Shown here: positions 1-14,600 of the stretch, piece by piece
Position numbering within the stretch: position 1 is the stretch's first letter
Layout: every line of letters begins with the position of its first letter
Assembly (NCBI GenBank): GCA_947683425.1
Contig: CANTUQ010000037.1
Location: 6,960,501 to 7,024,500 of the forward strand
Length of the DNA: 64,000 bases
Direction: 5' to 3'
DNA from: Excoecaria cochinchinensis
Lineage: Eukaryota; Streptophyta; Magnoliopsida; Malpighiales; Euphorbiaceae
Made by a program: the position numbers and the translations under genes
Notes under the pieces: generated by a model
Database searches by the model: none
Told to the model about the DNA's origin: nothing
Seen by the model: the letters and a program-made list of their open reading frames with translations, nothing else

Positions 1-938
1 TAAAAGTTTTTAAAATATTTTGAGGCTTCAGTTTTCAGTGTTTGATACTGCTCGTAGTATCTAGTGTACCCGTATCTACCACCCATTTAAATTCAAGCTA
101 GTGTACTATGGTTATTATTGAGCTTGACATACCGATATGTGTATATGTATATGAAAGTTCCCAGTAGTAGTGTTTTGCCTTCGTTCGTAGTCTCTGATAA
201 TCGTTTTGATATAGTGAATATGTTTTATGTTGGTACTTGATTTGTTATCGGAGTGATTATAGTATATTAATGCATATGAACTTCTCTTGCTCATATTATA
301 GGTATGTGTGAAGAATGTTATTTTGTGTATTTGTTTTTGTTTCTCCCCACTGAGCCTTCGCTTAGCACGAGTGTTTTTTCTGTGTAGGTTGCAGGTTCGG
401 TTTGAAGTCGAGTATCTGCAGGTCGGCCACTAGGAGTTCCAATTGTAGTCTTTTTTATCTTTTGCTAGTACATTTTGTATAGCTTTATACGTATATGTAA
501 ATGTAAATATTTACATATATATGTTTTTGCCAAGGACCCTCTTGTAATTTGATGATCATTTATAATTTGATTATTTTGATCTTTATATTGGTTTATTGAT
601 TTCGCTTCAATTGTGCATTTATGTATTTATGTGCGTAGCGCTCCGATATCCTATCAAGGGGTATTGGGGTGCGAAACTGCATGCTTATGGGGTGAAACAT
701 GAGCCCTTAGGACTTTCCATGCATTTTTCTTTTGTGGTTCCTTAAAAAGTGATAACTTCAATTTAATATTTAGTTTTGTTAGTATTTTCGTATAATGTTT
801 GGGTTTTTAGTTGTTTTTATTGTTATGTCATGATTACTTTGGTTAATTTTGTCCATTGTAGTTAAATTAGATTTTTATACATTTTGGGGAGCATTTTAAT
901 AGAGTTTGAATTGTGATTGCAGGAATTTTTAGGTACCT
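1..938. other. Non-coding, possibly LTR-derived sequence
   Basis: No open reading frame of note. Around 345-410 the text (CCCCACTGAGC... then a T-rich tract and TGTAGGTTGCAGGT) resembles the region just downstream of pol or inside the LTR of plant Ty3/gypsy elements, read on the plus strand. I see neither a second LTR copy nor a target duplication, so this is only a resemblance. Confidence 0.3.
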
Positions 939-1372
939 CACGGTCACAACCAAATGGTTGTGACCGTGACATATGAATTGAGCAAAGGGCATAATTTTGG
1001 TCATACCTACCTCACGGTCACAACCAAATGGTTGTGACCGTGACATGTGAAGTTATCCGACAGATTGCTTTGAGAAGGTACCTCACGGTGGTAACACTTC
1101 TGGTTGTCACCGTGACATGAAATTTTGCAAGACAAAATCAAAGGCTGAGGTACCTCACGGTGGCAACAAAAGTCATTGCCACCGTGACATAAAGAATTTC
1201 TAGACAGTAACTGAAGTTGAGCATCTCAAGGTGGCAACAAAGTTGGTTGCCACCGTGACCCCCTCATGTGCATCCAGCAGATCCATTCCTTCGACAGTCT
1301 CACGATGACAACCATTTGGTTGCCACCGTGACCCATGATGCCTCACGGTGGCAAGCACTTCATTCACGATGA
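939..1372. repeat. Array of seven ~30-bp hairpin units at ~72-bp period
   Basis: Seven palindromic units begin at 939, 1013, 1084, 1156, 1227, 1301 and 1344, so the spacing is 74, 71, 72, 71, 74 and 43 bp. The first two are identical: arms CACGGTCACAACCA and TGGTTGTGACCGTG, 14 bp each, with a 2-nt loop. Later units change to CACGGTGGCAAC / GTTGCCACCGTG with compensating changes in both arms; the last is degenerate. The ~41-nt spacers share only short flanks (ACAT after, GGTACCT before) and otherwise differ. The best reading is a decayed tandem repeat in which the palindrome is kept. Confidence 0.85.
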
Positions 1373-3017
1373 CCCCTCGAGATCTATAAAGTTAAATTTT
1401 GTTTTTGGCTGTGGGGATAGATATTTTTAGGAGTTTTTCAATTAGGGTTTTGAGATCTAGAATTTTTTTAAGCTTTTCTATTGTTCTTAATTAGGGATTC
1501 AATATTTTTTTTAGATTTAGATTACAAGTTGAGAGAATTACATAAAAATGCATAGATAAATTTCTTTACACAGCAATTTTATTCGGATTTCCATAGTCTT
1601 GAGCTATTTTCCATCGAAGATTCGAAGAAAAAGATCAGAGAACGTGGGATTCAATCGGAATTTCTTCCTCAATGAATTTCTGGGTTTATTCTTTCCTTTT
1701 TACTTGTAATTTTGTAATAGATTGTGAGTAGTCTCATAGTTGTTTGGGGAATTTTTGAATCCCCTACCCATGATGTGAATTCTAAACATGTTTTGATTAA
1801 TTTATATGAATGAAAGGTTTATCTCACTGTTACTTATTGATTAATTTATGGTGTTTATTTTTTTCGAGTTATTTTTCAGCTTTGATGTATGGTTTTCATC
1901 ATGTATCTTTATTGGATGTTTAGCTTGTATGGATTGAATGCTTTAAATGTTTTTACCCAATTTTTCTATTATGAATGTTGTATCTTGTCGACGACTCCGG
2001 ATAGGAAATCTATTTGTGCAGGATTTTATGATTTAAAATTAGATGAGGGAGTGAGATAAATGAGTTATGGGTTGTTTGGCTCCGGAATGGGAAAGCAAAC
2101 CGAATTTAGGATTTTAGACCCGTGTTTAGACTAATTGTATGGCTTGCTCCGGATTGGGATGCCGTGCAATTAGAGTAGTTTGCTCCGGATTGGGATGCTT
2201 GGGTTAAGAGGGTTATCCCGAATTCATTCGTATATGTTTCTTAGATTAAATAAATTCACATTTGGGTATGGAGTGGATAAGTGAATCCGAACAACGTTTC
2301 TTTTATATCGATTTCTCTTACTTGGTAATTCTTTTACTATTATTTCAATTTTTGCCAAAAATTACTGTCAGTTTCATTTATTAAACTCTATTTGCATGTT
2401 TTGGATATCTAATTCCGTTATTTTTAATTAATAGATAACTCATTCAAATCAATCAATTGGAAATTCTTTAGCATACACTTTATTTTCTTAACTTGCACAC
2501 ACAATTCATTGGGTACAATAACTCGGGGTTCTAATTATACCCCACTTTATTACTTGCCGATTCAGTACACTTGTTGAGATCGCGTCAAAGAGTTATGGAG
2601 ATTTTAACTCTTTCCTTCTTTTTTGCAACTTCAATGACTATGGACCCTCAGCTGGCGAAAGAATTGGTTGAAGAGACGAGGACGGCTCGTGAGTGGATTT
2701 GAAGCAGGAAGAGCTAAAAATAATATAAAAATATAGAATTTTAAGAGGTGAGAATTTATTTAACGGAACAAATTAAAACCATTTTAAGTTAGTAATAATT
2801 AAAATCCTCTTTTTTTTTTTTTTTTTCCTTTGTTAGAGGTTTTGTTGGAATTCAAACTTAAAACTCATAATTCCGAAGGAGACCAGCATTATTAAATTTA
2901 AATTTATTGGTACTCATTAAAGCTGAATTTTTTGATGAAAAAAAAATTAAGCTGAATTTAATGAGAATTTTAGATCCTGCAACACATGAATATGATGTAA
3001 TTCATAAGTGAGATAGG
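1373..3017. other. Non-coding stretch, TE-leader-like
   Basis: No coding region. It contains a direct repeat TTGCTCCGGATTGGGATGC at 2144-2162 and 2180-2198, with a weaker third copy near 2079, and a 3' end that reads like the leader of a large non-autonomous retroelement (2510-2590). Together with the hairpin array upstream it may be the internal domain of one non-coding element, but no LTR pair is visible. A poly-T tract lies at 2812-2826. Confidence 0.35.
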
Positions 3018-3025
3018 ATGGGAAA

Positions 3026-3989
3026 TAGAGGTGAGAAAAAAAATCGGTTGATGCGATTAACCGGTAAATCGGTCCGAAACCGAACCGATGGACTGATTAA
3101 TCGATTATAATGGACTGATTAATAGTTAGTGTTTTAAAAAATCAATATTAATGAACTGGTTAATAGTTTTGGCTCATGTAATCGGTTAACCGAACCGATT
3201 ACTGAATTTTTAGTTAATTTATTAATTATTCAATATGTTCATATTTAGTATTTATTATTATTTTTTGATTTATCAATTTTTTAATAATGAAAATCATAAT
3301 ATATTCGAAAAGTTATATGATATTAATATATTAATGAAAAGTTATATCTGTGATGCATTTTTATTTCCACACACACAAATTTTTTTACCTTTCAAACTTT
3401 TTAATTATATAATATATATAATTAATTCCTAATTATAATTAATTTAACAATTTTAACTATTTAATTAAAACATTTTATATTTAAATTATTAAAATTTAAT
3501 ATGATAAATAATATTCAATTAAAATGTGGAATGTTAGTTTTAATATTCTTATAGGTAGTATTTAATACTTGCAATTCAAATTAAATATATTTCGTTTTAA
3601 AAATAAAAAAATTTCGTTACAAGTAATAATTAATATTTAATAAAATTAATAAATTATAATTTTTCCATTTATTATATTTTTCTATCCTATACATGCATAT
3701 TAATATAACATTTTTAGCTTATATATAATTTGAATATTATATTGAATTATATTTGGTTTCTAATTTTTATTTTTAAGTAATATGAACATTTTAATTTTTT
3801 TTATAAATACAGTTTTTGATTATAGTGGTTAACCGAAATAATATTAGATAACCGATCCGAAAATGCGAAATCGATGAACTGGTTAACCGATAACGAACTG
3901 ATTAATAGTTAGTAATTTTCAAAAATCGATAATTAATAAATTGATTTTTTTGGCTTATAAATCGGTTAACTGGTCCATAAATATCTCTA
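3026..3989. mobile_element. Non-autonomous hAT-type element (964 bp)
   Basis: The element starts TAGAGGTGAG and ends ATATCTCTA, imperfect terminal inverted repeats of hAT type, and is flanked by a perfect 8-bp target duplication ATGGGAAA (3018-3025 and 3990-3997). Subterminal regions carry repeated AACCGGT / AACCGA / CGGTTAACCG motifs at both ends (3035-3200 and 3825-3975). The interior is over 80% A+T and encodes no transposase; the 65-residue ORF inside it is a low-complexity artefact. Confidence 0.88.
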
Positions 3990-3997
3990 ATGGGAAA

Positions 3998-6900
3998 TAG
4001 GTTTTTGTTTTTATTGTCAACCAAATTTACTCCTAATATTTAATAAAAATAACAATTTTATTTTTTAATTAGTACAATATTAACTTTTGTATTTTAAATT
4101 AAAAAAAAAAATCTACATTTCTTATATGACAATGTGCCACATGTCAGCTTATTTGATTTATATTACACACACGTCAGCTTGTTTGATTTATATTACACAC
4201 AAACAAATGGAATGTGATAGATACGTGCTACACACACGTTTAAACTGTTATCATAAGCATTAAATTTTATGTGTCATTTTTATTATTTTTATTTAGATTA
4301 AAAAGTATTAATTAGACTTAAATTTAGAATTAAATATAATGAACAATAACTAAATTATCTTTATTTTTATTACTTGTAAAATTATTACTTAAATTTAATT
4401 AGTTGAATAATATTGAAAATAGAATATAGAATTAATGTTGTATTAAAAATCGAAAAAAATTAATATTGTATTGAAAATTTTAAAACGATATATAAAATAA
4501 AATATGAAATTTTTTAAAAAATTGAAGTATTTATTTAAAAAAAATAGTTAAGAATTAAAGAAAAAATAAAAATCATAAAAGGGAAAGCCCCAGGTGCCAC
4601 CCAATTTCAGAACCCAAAAAAGCAACTCAATTAAAACTCATTCATATAAAAAATTGTGCGCATGAAGATGGCACAAAATTTTTCAAAGAAAGAAACTTTT
4701 AAAATTATGTTTATCTTATTTTACCTGAAACAAACAAAATGGACAAAACCCATAATGAGAGTTTGACATTATCATGGGAAATTTCATTGTCCTTTGCCGA
4801 CCAAATGTATGAGCTTTTGGGGTATTGATTCCCTTGATTTTCTAGCTTTTAATTAGCAGGTTTCAAGTTTCAACCTAATGCTTTTAACGTTGTAACCCTA
4901 CAAAGTTACATTTAAATTCTAATTGGGTCCAGGTATTAAAAATATATCCCATAAAATCTTATTCTTTGTTTTCCAATTTGGGTCTCATGTGGGTCCCATT
5001 TGACACTTGTTTGTCTCTCTTTGGTCCTCATTTCTTGGAGTTCCTTCAATTTTGGGCACCCAATCTAATGGGCGTGGCATGCGCAATTAATTTGTTGTTT
5101 TTGTAGGGTTAATTCATTATGTTGTTAGTTTCATCCACCCACGTTTACTTCAACCTAATCAGTCTCGACTTCAACTCTATCAACTCTTTGAGATTTAAGC
5201 CGAGAGAAATATCTTCAAAGGGAAAAGACTTTAATTAAACTGCGACCTCAGTTCAAAGTTACTAGAAACATTGCAAAGATTGCTCCAAAGATCCGTTGTC
5301 TCTAATTTCATTAAAATTAATGAAAATATCAATTCTTTTACTATTTTTCAATTTTTATTTAATATTTAATATAACTCAACATTAATAATGAATTATTACT
5401 ATTTTTAATAATTAAATTGGATCACTTTATTTAAGTAAAAAAAAAAACTTATTGAATTATTAAAGACAAGAAAACTTATTATTAATTTTTAATTATGTCA
5501 AATACTAAACAAAAGTCAAAAAATTAATTTTTTAAATAAAACATTGCTATTTTTGATAACTGTAACAGAATTATGGATGGAGCAACGGCTGTAATGCTCT
5601 ACAAATATTAGTGGCCTAATCATTCCGTTTTAAATGATAGGTTACATTTTTAATTATGAATTGGAGTAAATTAACCTTAATAATTATTTTTTTTTGTTAT
5701 ACCAAAATGAAATAATAATTTTTTTTCTTGTCCTTTTATTATATTTATATGTGCTTTGTCAGTTTATCTATTAAATTATTTATTGTTTTTATATGTGCTT
5801 GAATTAGTAACTTTTTCAATTTTTATTTTGTCAAAAAAGCATCAACTTTTATTTCGATTAAACTAGAGTATCAATTCGAATTTGTACCGGCGGACCGAAT
5901 TAAACTTCACTAAATTTAAATTTTATTTTATCTAAATGAGGTTTTCTAATTTTTTACCCAGGAAACCATCTCGTCCAATCAAATAAATTTTTGATTTTGA
6001 GAAAATAAATTTTGAAGAATTTAATGATGAAAAAAGAGTTTGGCCGTAAAAATCAATGTTAAAAGAATTTTATCTCTATGAAAGATCAATTCAACTCGAA
6101 TTGAATAATACAAATAATGTATAATTTTTTTTTTCTCAAAATTAGAAGAAATTTAAAAAATATTTATTTAAATTTTGCAATTGCTCCCCTAATCTTTTGT
6201 GTGTGAAAATATATTGAAATTTTGTCCACTTTTAACATACCTTTTAGTTTAGAATGAAATGTGCTGAACGTGTATCTGAATTAATTGATCAAATGAACGC
6301 ATGCAATTTAATGATCTAAATGCATGCACATCCATTAAATTACTATTCCTCTAGTTAGGGGGTGCATAATTAATTATTTATTTTTGAATAAAAATAGATA
6401 AGTGGATGATTATTATGAAATGTTGTCACAAATCACAATCATCATCTTAGTGGTCAATAGAGGTATTCCAATGTTAACGAGGCATCTTTTATTGGAACTT
6501 ATAGAAAGTCGTTATCACAAAATCAATTAACTCCGATATTTAATATTTATTTACTATAAAGTTAATGAAGCGCATATTAGATAGCACGCTTCATCCATCT
6601 ATCCTAATGCTTAATTAATTAACTACAAGTTGCGCAAAGAAATAAAAATAACTTTTTTAATAATAAAAAAAATGATATGCTATATGCGGTAAAAAAGACT
6701 CAAATTCCATCTATTTTCCGAATGCTTATTTAGAAATAATTTAATTAATTTAACTCAATTTATTAATAATTTGATCCGTTTGATTCGTAACGTGACTATA
6801 TGATGCATATGACTTGATCAATTTATAATAAACTTTGTATGTGAATAATATCAAATGATTTGATCCATTTATAATTCATTTAAATCACGGCTCAATTTAA

Positions 6901-8520
6901 TTTAACTCGTTTATAATACCCAATTTATTTGAACCAGCAGTCAAAACAATACCCATTTGACACGTATAATTGTATGGAATGCACGTCTCTTTCTTCTTAC
7001 TTTCTTGACCGAAACGTAAAACTTCCAAGTAAACCATTGTATTTTGATTTTCCTTGACTAGAATATTAGTTCCTAGTTTCAATGAAATTCATTCCAAGAA
7101 TATTGTTCATTTCTTAGAATGCTATAGACTTCAAATTCCACCCTTGATTCTCAATAAACAATAACTAATCAAGGAATCCATAGAAAATAGCAAAAGAATA
7201 CTTCCTGACTTGGTGATGAAAAGAATTATTAAAGTCATGTAAAATATGAAGACAATTTAAGTCAAATAAAAAACAAACGCATTTCAAGAATCTCTAATAA
7301 TATAAAATGCAATGTGATGTACCTAATAAAGTGGAAAAGAATTTTGGCATCTTATGTAATTTTCAATTAATGAGGATATGATATTCGATTTGTATATATC
7401 ATTTTTCCATACCTTTGTATGCATTCAAATTCTCTCCGTTTTATCTTTTCTTTAATTGTTTTGAAGATTTTATTCCCTCGTCTTTTAAAATATAAGATAG
7501 ATACTCATACTTGGCATTCGCAATTCTTGGTAGAGAATTGGGACATATTGATATAGGTGGTGCTAATTGAGGTTACTCAATTTTACATTCGACTACTTAT
7601 AAGAATTAAAAATTTTTAGATAATTCTCATTTCATAAACTAATTTTTATCTTAAATTAAGTCCGAATCAATTTTCTTCAAATGTTATCAGAACTACTAGT
7701 GGTGTATGATTTTGCAAATATTATTTGTATTTTGCTCCAAATATGAGAAGGTATATTAGGTATTTCATATCAGATAAGTATAAGAATTAAATACTTTTTA
7801 TAAATTTTTTGGGAATGAATTAAATCAAAGTATATTTTCTTCTAGCATTTACTTGTATTAAAAATATGGTGCGGAGATTTAAAGTTGGATTACGTATTTA
7901 AAACCTTTAACCTAACATTTTCTATTCTCGCACATCAATTCAATTTCTCCTCTTTGTTTATATTGTACGTAATATCCCTCTAATAAATTTTACTTTTTCA
8001 TCCAATATAAATTGATTGATACCATTTTGGTTGCATTATCTTGATGGAAACCAAATTGATTTATATCATTTTTGAGGGAATATTTTATACATAGACTTGT
8101 AATATTTGGTTTAATTATGACTGGAAATCCAAAGGCAGGTTACAATTGGCTCCTATGTAGAAAAATCTGATGTTGTAAATACCAGGCCGGTGCGATTTAC
8201 CATGATCCAGCCTACATTATGGACTTACTCATTTTTAATAACTTCTCCTATCGGAAATCGAATAAATCGCACTGATTTTTAAATTTTAATTTTGTGAATC
8301 ATAATTTAGATTTTACTATGTTTAAATTGTCTATTTTCTATTAAAATATAATTCTTATATTAATATGAACATTACTACGATGAGTCGTTTGAATATTTTA
8401 TTATGGAGATTATAATGATAATGAATGATCAATGATTGGAGTTTTTGGATTAAAATGCCATTTGTCATTGGGCAAACTAAAACGATGCGGGCTAAAATGC
8501 AGAAATGAAGAACGGATAGT
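3998..8520. other. AT-rich intergenic region
   Basis: No gene is supported. The only clear structure is a 30-bp tandem duplication at 4143-4202 (two copies starting GTCAGCTT, one internal mismatch). ORFs here are short and low in complexity. The last 300 bases lead into the promoter of the first DUF423 gene. Confidence 0.6.
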
Positions 8521-8524
8521 AATA

Positions 8525-8585
8525 GGCCCAAAGCCCATTAAAAATATGATTTCAAGTTCAAAACAATTTCCAAGCCCACAGCCCA
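8525..8585 (-). promoter_or_regulatory. Site II (TGGGCY) promoter cluster of DUF423 copy 1
   Basis: Four TGGGCC/TGGGCT motifs (minus strand; seen as GGCCCA or AGCCCA on plus) lie at 8525-8530, 8532-8537, 8573-8578 and 8580-8585, 105-165 bp upstream of the ATG at 8690. Site II elements bind TCP-type factors and are common upstream of plant genes for mitochondrial and ribosomal proteins. The function here is inferred from motif and position. Confidence 0.6.
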
Positions 8586-8689
8586 AAAACGTCCAAATTA
8601 CTAACACAACAGCAAAGCTTCTTCATCTTTAAAATGAATCAAAGGTTTTTTCTTGGCAACACAGGGAAACTACTAAGTTCTGAAGAAAA

Positions 8690-11600
8690 ATGGAGGTTTA
8701 TACATGGCACAAAGTAGCTGCTCTTTCCGGTACTATTATTACTACCATATCAAATTTCCTGTTTACCATCTCTATTTCGATTTCATATTTATTTGCGATT
8801 TGACTGAAAATTAGGAGTAGCAGCTCTTGCGTTGGGCACCTATGGTTCCCATGTCTTCAAGCCTCAGAATCCTGCTTATAAGGAGGTACCTTTCTTTTCT
8901 ATTTTTGTTCTTATTATTAATGATGATTCATCTACTTTTATGAATTTTCCTCAGAAATTTGTTTGGCTTCGAAAAAAAAAGGAAAAAAGAAATTGATGGG
9001 CTCTGTTAATTTCTTTTGTTGAAAATGCATTTGTATTCTCGAGGTATGGCATACAGCATCTCTGTACCATCTTGTTCACACTTCAGCTCTTGTTGCTGCC
9101 CCTATTACTAAACATCCCCACATTGTAAGTTTTTCCATTTTCAATTAAGTTCTCCCCTTTTCTTTTCATTTATTTACTTTGTTTATTATTATTCTTCTTA
9201 AGATGTTTATTGCTTAGAATTCTCTGTTTGGCATCCAGTTTGGTGCATTCATGAATTGGGATTGTCTAAAAGCATGTTTCTTTCAACTTTATTCCTTTGT
9301 CTTTTGTCTCAGTTTGGGGGCCTTTTGACAACTGGGATTCTTGCTTTCTCTGGGACGTAAGTGATCATTTTCTCCTCTTGCAGATGACTTGTAATTTGAA
9401 ATTGACATGTACAATGCTCTCATTCTTTGAACTCAACTTATTGTGCTACCCGAATCATGAAGGAATCTGGATTCATTTCTGTGCTTCTTATATGTTAAGT
9501 GATCAAATAACAATGAATTTCACGGAATCCGTAATCCAAACACGACAATTATGGATTTCATATGTATTATATTAATTATTGTGGAACAATTGTTTCAAAT
9601 TCTGTGACATTCATTCATTCATTCTTTATTTATTATTATTATTTTTTTTTTGAAGATCGTGACTGCAGTAATTACAGCATTTCTCATGTTTGATAAGTAA
9701 TTTGATTTAATGTCTGTCAAATTTATATAATGAGACACCTAAATTGATTAAAATAGATTATATCCTAGGATCCTGAAATGTCGGTCCTGGATGTGGCGAA
9801 GCTTTGACTTGATTCTGTTTTTTACTTTACTATAGTCCACGCGATAGCAGTCTTGCACACACATTGCCTTTTAGATGCAATTAATTCATCTAAGAAAAAG
9901 CAACACCCAAATAATTATATACTTTGTCTCATGCTCTTTCTAATAAACGTATGCCAAACTTGGGTAGTAATAAAGCTTCAAGCATGTGCACATCAAACTT
10001 ATATGAGCTACTATAGTATACTGTTTATCAACCTAGAAAATGACATGAAAACCATATAACCTTCTCTGATTTTCACATGCTATTTATTTATTAATCTTCT
10101 TGTGGAATAAATGGATTGCATTTGATATCTTTGTTTTGGCGAGGGTTATAGAAACAAAACACTATTGCAATATAGTTCTCAATGAATTAAATCAAATAAA
10201 GGAAAATAATGGAGGAATACTCATGTATTGATTACGAAAGACAGGATTGAAAAAGCTACAATCCCCTTAGGAAGATAATTTCCCTCTCTAAGAATGGAGC
10301 CCTGCACTCAAGCAGCATTACAGGAAAAGAACCCCAAAAAGATCATCCCTCTCCTCACTCCATCCGAGCTAAAACCACAATCCCAAAAGCAAAACTGTTT
10401 TCCCTAGTGTCCAGCTAGGCACTAGGCAAAACTAACTTCTCCTTCTATCCTTAACAAATTATTCTAGCTAAGATAACAGACTCAGTTAATTTCCCTTTAT
10501 GCCCTTATCTTGTTGTTTCTTCTTGCGGGTGTAAACTTATAGTCCTCTTGGCCTGGTAGAGTTCCGGTCCAGTAGCCCCCCTTGTTCAGCATTTTCTCTA
10601 TCATTGCTGCCCCTTTGAGATAAAGTCTTGTCCTCAAGACTTAATTGCGGAAACTCACTCTTCATTACATACTCATCCTCCCAGGTGTCTTCATCAGTAC
10701 TCTTAGATTGCCACTGAATAAGCCATTGGGAGATACATTCATCATCCCTTTGGATGGCCCGTGTAGCTAGCACCTTCTCTGGAACAAGAACATCGGTGGG
10801 ATCCAATTCTAATTCAGGTGGCAGAATGCTAGAGCTAGGATGTGTCCATATAGCCATTTTAAGCGAGAAAACATGAAATACCGGATGAATCTTTGAAGAA
10901 GTAGGGAGTAGCAATCGATAAGCCACTGTTCCAACCTTGGCTTCTATCTGATATGGCCTGAAATAACTAGCTAATAGTTTTGGATAAATTTTCCTAGCTA
11001 CAGACTGTTGTTTATGGGGTCTCAACGTCAAATACACCCAGTGCCCTACCTCAAAATGGACATCCCTTCGATGCTGATCAGCCTGCATCTTCATTTGTTG
11101 CTGAGACTGCTATAAATGTTGCTTGAGCTGCTTCAAAGCTTCATCTCGGCCTAGAAGATCTCTGGCTACTGCCTCAACCTGTATTTCGCCAGGGACAAAT
11201 TGAAGGACGGTTGGGGGCTTCCTACCATAGACCACTTCAAAGGGAGTGGTTCCTGTACTCACATGGAAAGAAGAGTTGTACCAAAATTTTGCCCAAGGAA
11301 GCCATTGACTCCAAAAACGGGGCTAATCAGCAGCAAAGCAGCGAAGATAAGACTGGAGGCATCGATTGATGACCTCAGTCTGCCCATCGGTCTATGGATG
11401 ATAAGAAGAGCTATATTTGAGCTGAGTCCACTGCAATTTGAATAGTTCTTGCCAAAATAGACTCATGAAAACCGGGTCTCGATCATTGATGATCGACTTT
11501 GGAAATCCATGGAGTTGAACTATGTCTTTAACAAATAATTCAGCAACAACCCGAGCTGTGTATGGGTGTTTTAGAGCCACGAAATGGCTGTACTTCGACA

Positions 11601-14600
11601 GTTTGTCTACAATTACCATTACAGCATCGAATCCCTTTGACTTGGGCAATCCAATAATAAAATCCATCGGTATATCCTCCCATACGGTCTGTGGTATTGG
11701 AAGAGGCTGTAAAAGACCTGCTGGTGAGAGAGAGGAAGCCTTAAACCATTGGCACATTGAACAATTTTTGACATATTCCTTAATCTGTTGTATCATCCCC
11801 TTCCAGTAAAAATTAGATGCTGTTCTCTGGTAGGTTCTGTAATAACCTGAGTGACCCCCAGTAACTGAATTGTGGAATTCATCAAGCATAGCTGGAATCC
11901 ATTTAGATGTGGGAGAAATGACTAAATTGCCTTTTCGGTATAAAATGCATTGTCTCAACTCATATTTCGGCTTGGAAGTAGGATTAGTTTGGAGAGCTTG
12001 TCTTATGGCTTCTAGCTGAGGGTCTTGATTGACTTCTTCCATTAATTGATTGCCTTTAGTCCACGTAGGGGAGAATATGAAGGAAGCAAATTCAGCGAAT
12101 TCTTGTTGCCTAGATAAAGCATCAGCAGCATTGTTTAGCCTCCCTGGCTTGTATTGGACATAGGGGTGTTCAAAAATGGGTTACGTGGTTTAAATGGGTT
12201 ACAATTAGATTTTTTTTAGAAGAAAAATAGAGTTGAATTATACATAATCTCATAAAATATATTATATAAATTTGATTCAAATTTTATCATAACTCACCCA
12301 ACCCATTTTTGAACACCCCTAATTGGACATTAAAAACATACCCCAGCAATTTGGCAAGCCAATTCTGTTGGTCTGTGGTGGTGGTATGCTTTTGTAGCAA
12401 GTGGCGCAAGCTTTTCTGATCTATAAACACTGTAAATATCCTGCCAAGCAAGTATGGCCTCCAATGTTGGATAGCTAGCGCTAGAGCCATCAGTTCCTTC
12501 TCATATGCCAATTTTGTAGGTTTCGAGCAGCCAAAGCCTTGCTGAAATATGAGGGGCCTGCCTTCTTGCATCAGAACAACTGCTAGCCCAATGGCAGACG
12601 CATCGCATTCAACATAGACAGGCTTGTTGAAATTTGACAAAGCTAATAGAAGAGTCGCTATGAGTTTTGCCTTTAATTCTTCAAAATCAGATTGTGCCTT
12701 CTCATTCCATAGGAATCCATTCTTCTTTGTCAATTCTGTCAGAGGCTTTGTATTTTTTCATAGTCCTTTATGAACTTCTGATAGGACCCAGTCAAGCCCA
12801 AGAATCCCCTAACACCTTTGACATTTCGCGAAACTGGCCATTTCTGGACTGCGATTATCTTAGATGGGTCAACAGTAACTCCCCCTTGAGAAATACAGTG
12901 GCCTACGTAATCGATTGTAGTCTGCCTAAAAGAACACTTCTTAGGGTTAACCATGAAGTTATTGTCCACCAAGACTTGTAAAACAATGGCCAAATGCTGC
13001 TTATCTTCCTCCCAACTCTTGCTGTAAATTAGGATATCGTCAAAGAAAACTAAGACCATATGTCTCAACCAAGGGTGGAAGATGTCATTCATCATGCTTT
13101 GGAAGGTGGAAGGGGCATTAGTGAGCCCAAAGGGCATTACTAAAAATTTCTAGTGCCCACCATGTGTTCGAAAAGCTATTTTGTGCTCATCTCCTTCTCT
13201 CATCCTAATCTGATAGAATCCAGACTTCAAATTCAACTACGAATAAAACTCAGCCCCATTCAATTCATCAAGTAACTCATCGACCACCGGAATGGGGTAT
13301 TTATCAGCCACTGTTACCTTGTTCAGAGCCCAATAGTCAATGCATAGACGCCATGAATCATCTTTCTTCTTATCTGAAAGAATCGGACTAGAAAAAGCAC
13401 TCTGACTTGGGAGAATAATCCCTTGTTGCAGCATTTTCGCTACTTGCTTCTATATCTCTATCTTCTGAATATGTGGGTACGTATATGGGTGGACACAGAC
13501 TGCTTCATGGCCTGAAACAAGCCTACTGATATGATCATGCAATCGTCTTGGAGGCAGCCTAGTCAATGGCTCAAATACTGCAGAGAATTGGCTCATGATA
13601 GCCTTGATTTCCGTCAATTGGTTAGTGGATAGGCCATGTACCGTGGCTGGTGGCAATTGTGGTTGGTGTCGTTCCATACAAGTTTGCTTTAGACTTCCCC
13701 CTCCCAACCAAACTTGCAAAGCGTCCATATCAAAAAGAGTGCCTTCAATGCCTGTTAATTCAATCTGCTTGCCACCAAATTCGAACCGCATCCATCGCTG
13801 ATCCCAATTATGCATGACATCTCCCAAAGTTTTTAACCAATCAATCCCCAACACCACATCAAGGGGTCCCAAATCAAATAGCAAAGCATCCAATTGCAGC
13901 GTGATGGTAGCCAACTGCAATTTAGCATTACTACATGTTTCCTGAATGGGAACGTGATACCCGTCGCCCAACTTAATTTTCCCAGGGGGGATAGAGTCAA
14001 CATGGAGGCCCAATGATCTTACCAATTTTCGAGAGATGAAGTTATGAGTTGCCCTTGAATCAACAAGCAGGACAATTGGTATACCTTGAATTGCTCCTTG
14101 CAGCTTCAAAGTCCTTGATGCGTGTGCATTAACCCCTGACCCAGAAAACACTTCAATGGAATTACACTCTCTGTCTGCGGCTTCTTCTTCCACCGGAATA
14201 ATTTCCCTTACCAGTTTTTCTCGATGCTCGCTAGTATCCACGAGCAGTTCATTCTCGAGCACTAATATCCGCAATTCTCCTATGCTGCATCGGTGTTGTG
14301 GGCTATAGGGATGGGCGCATTTGAAACACAGCCCTAACTTCTGGCGTTCATCAATCTCCTTCAGGGATAAATGGTGTGGTCCTTTATTGCTGGTTTGATG
14401 CTGATTCTTATTGGGGGGTGAAACGCACGATTTGGGTAAGTTTTAGGTGGCTTAAATGGGCCTGGACCCGTATCTCTTCCTTTCGGGTCAAGTTGGTCCG
14501 GTTCCTTCTGGATATTAAGGAGCCCAACGAGAGGGGTCGCGTGAGTTAACTATGCTTGACCTGGCGTAGCTCCTCCCTTTTCTTTCACCACCGCTCGGCT

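Noticed and set aside
939..1372. CRISPR-like layout (repeats ~30 bp, spacers ~41 bp)
   Set aside because: The window is plant nuclear DNA, the spacers share their edges and diverge gradually, and there are no cas genes. A decayed tandem repeat with palindromes explains it.
3235..3432. 65-codon ORF inside the first hAT-type element
   Set aside because: Phe/Ile/Tyr/Asn-rich low-complexity product, no transposase similarity.
11200..11445. Plus-strand ORFs at 11.2-11.8 and 12.7-13.0 kb
   Set aside because: They are antisense shadows of the gypsy integrase and RT.
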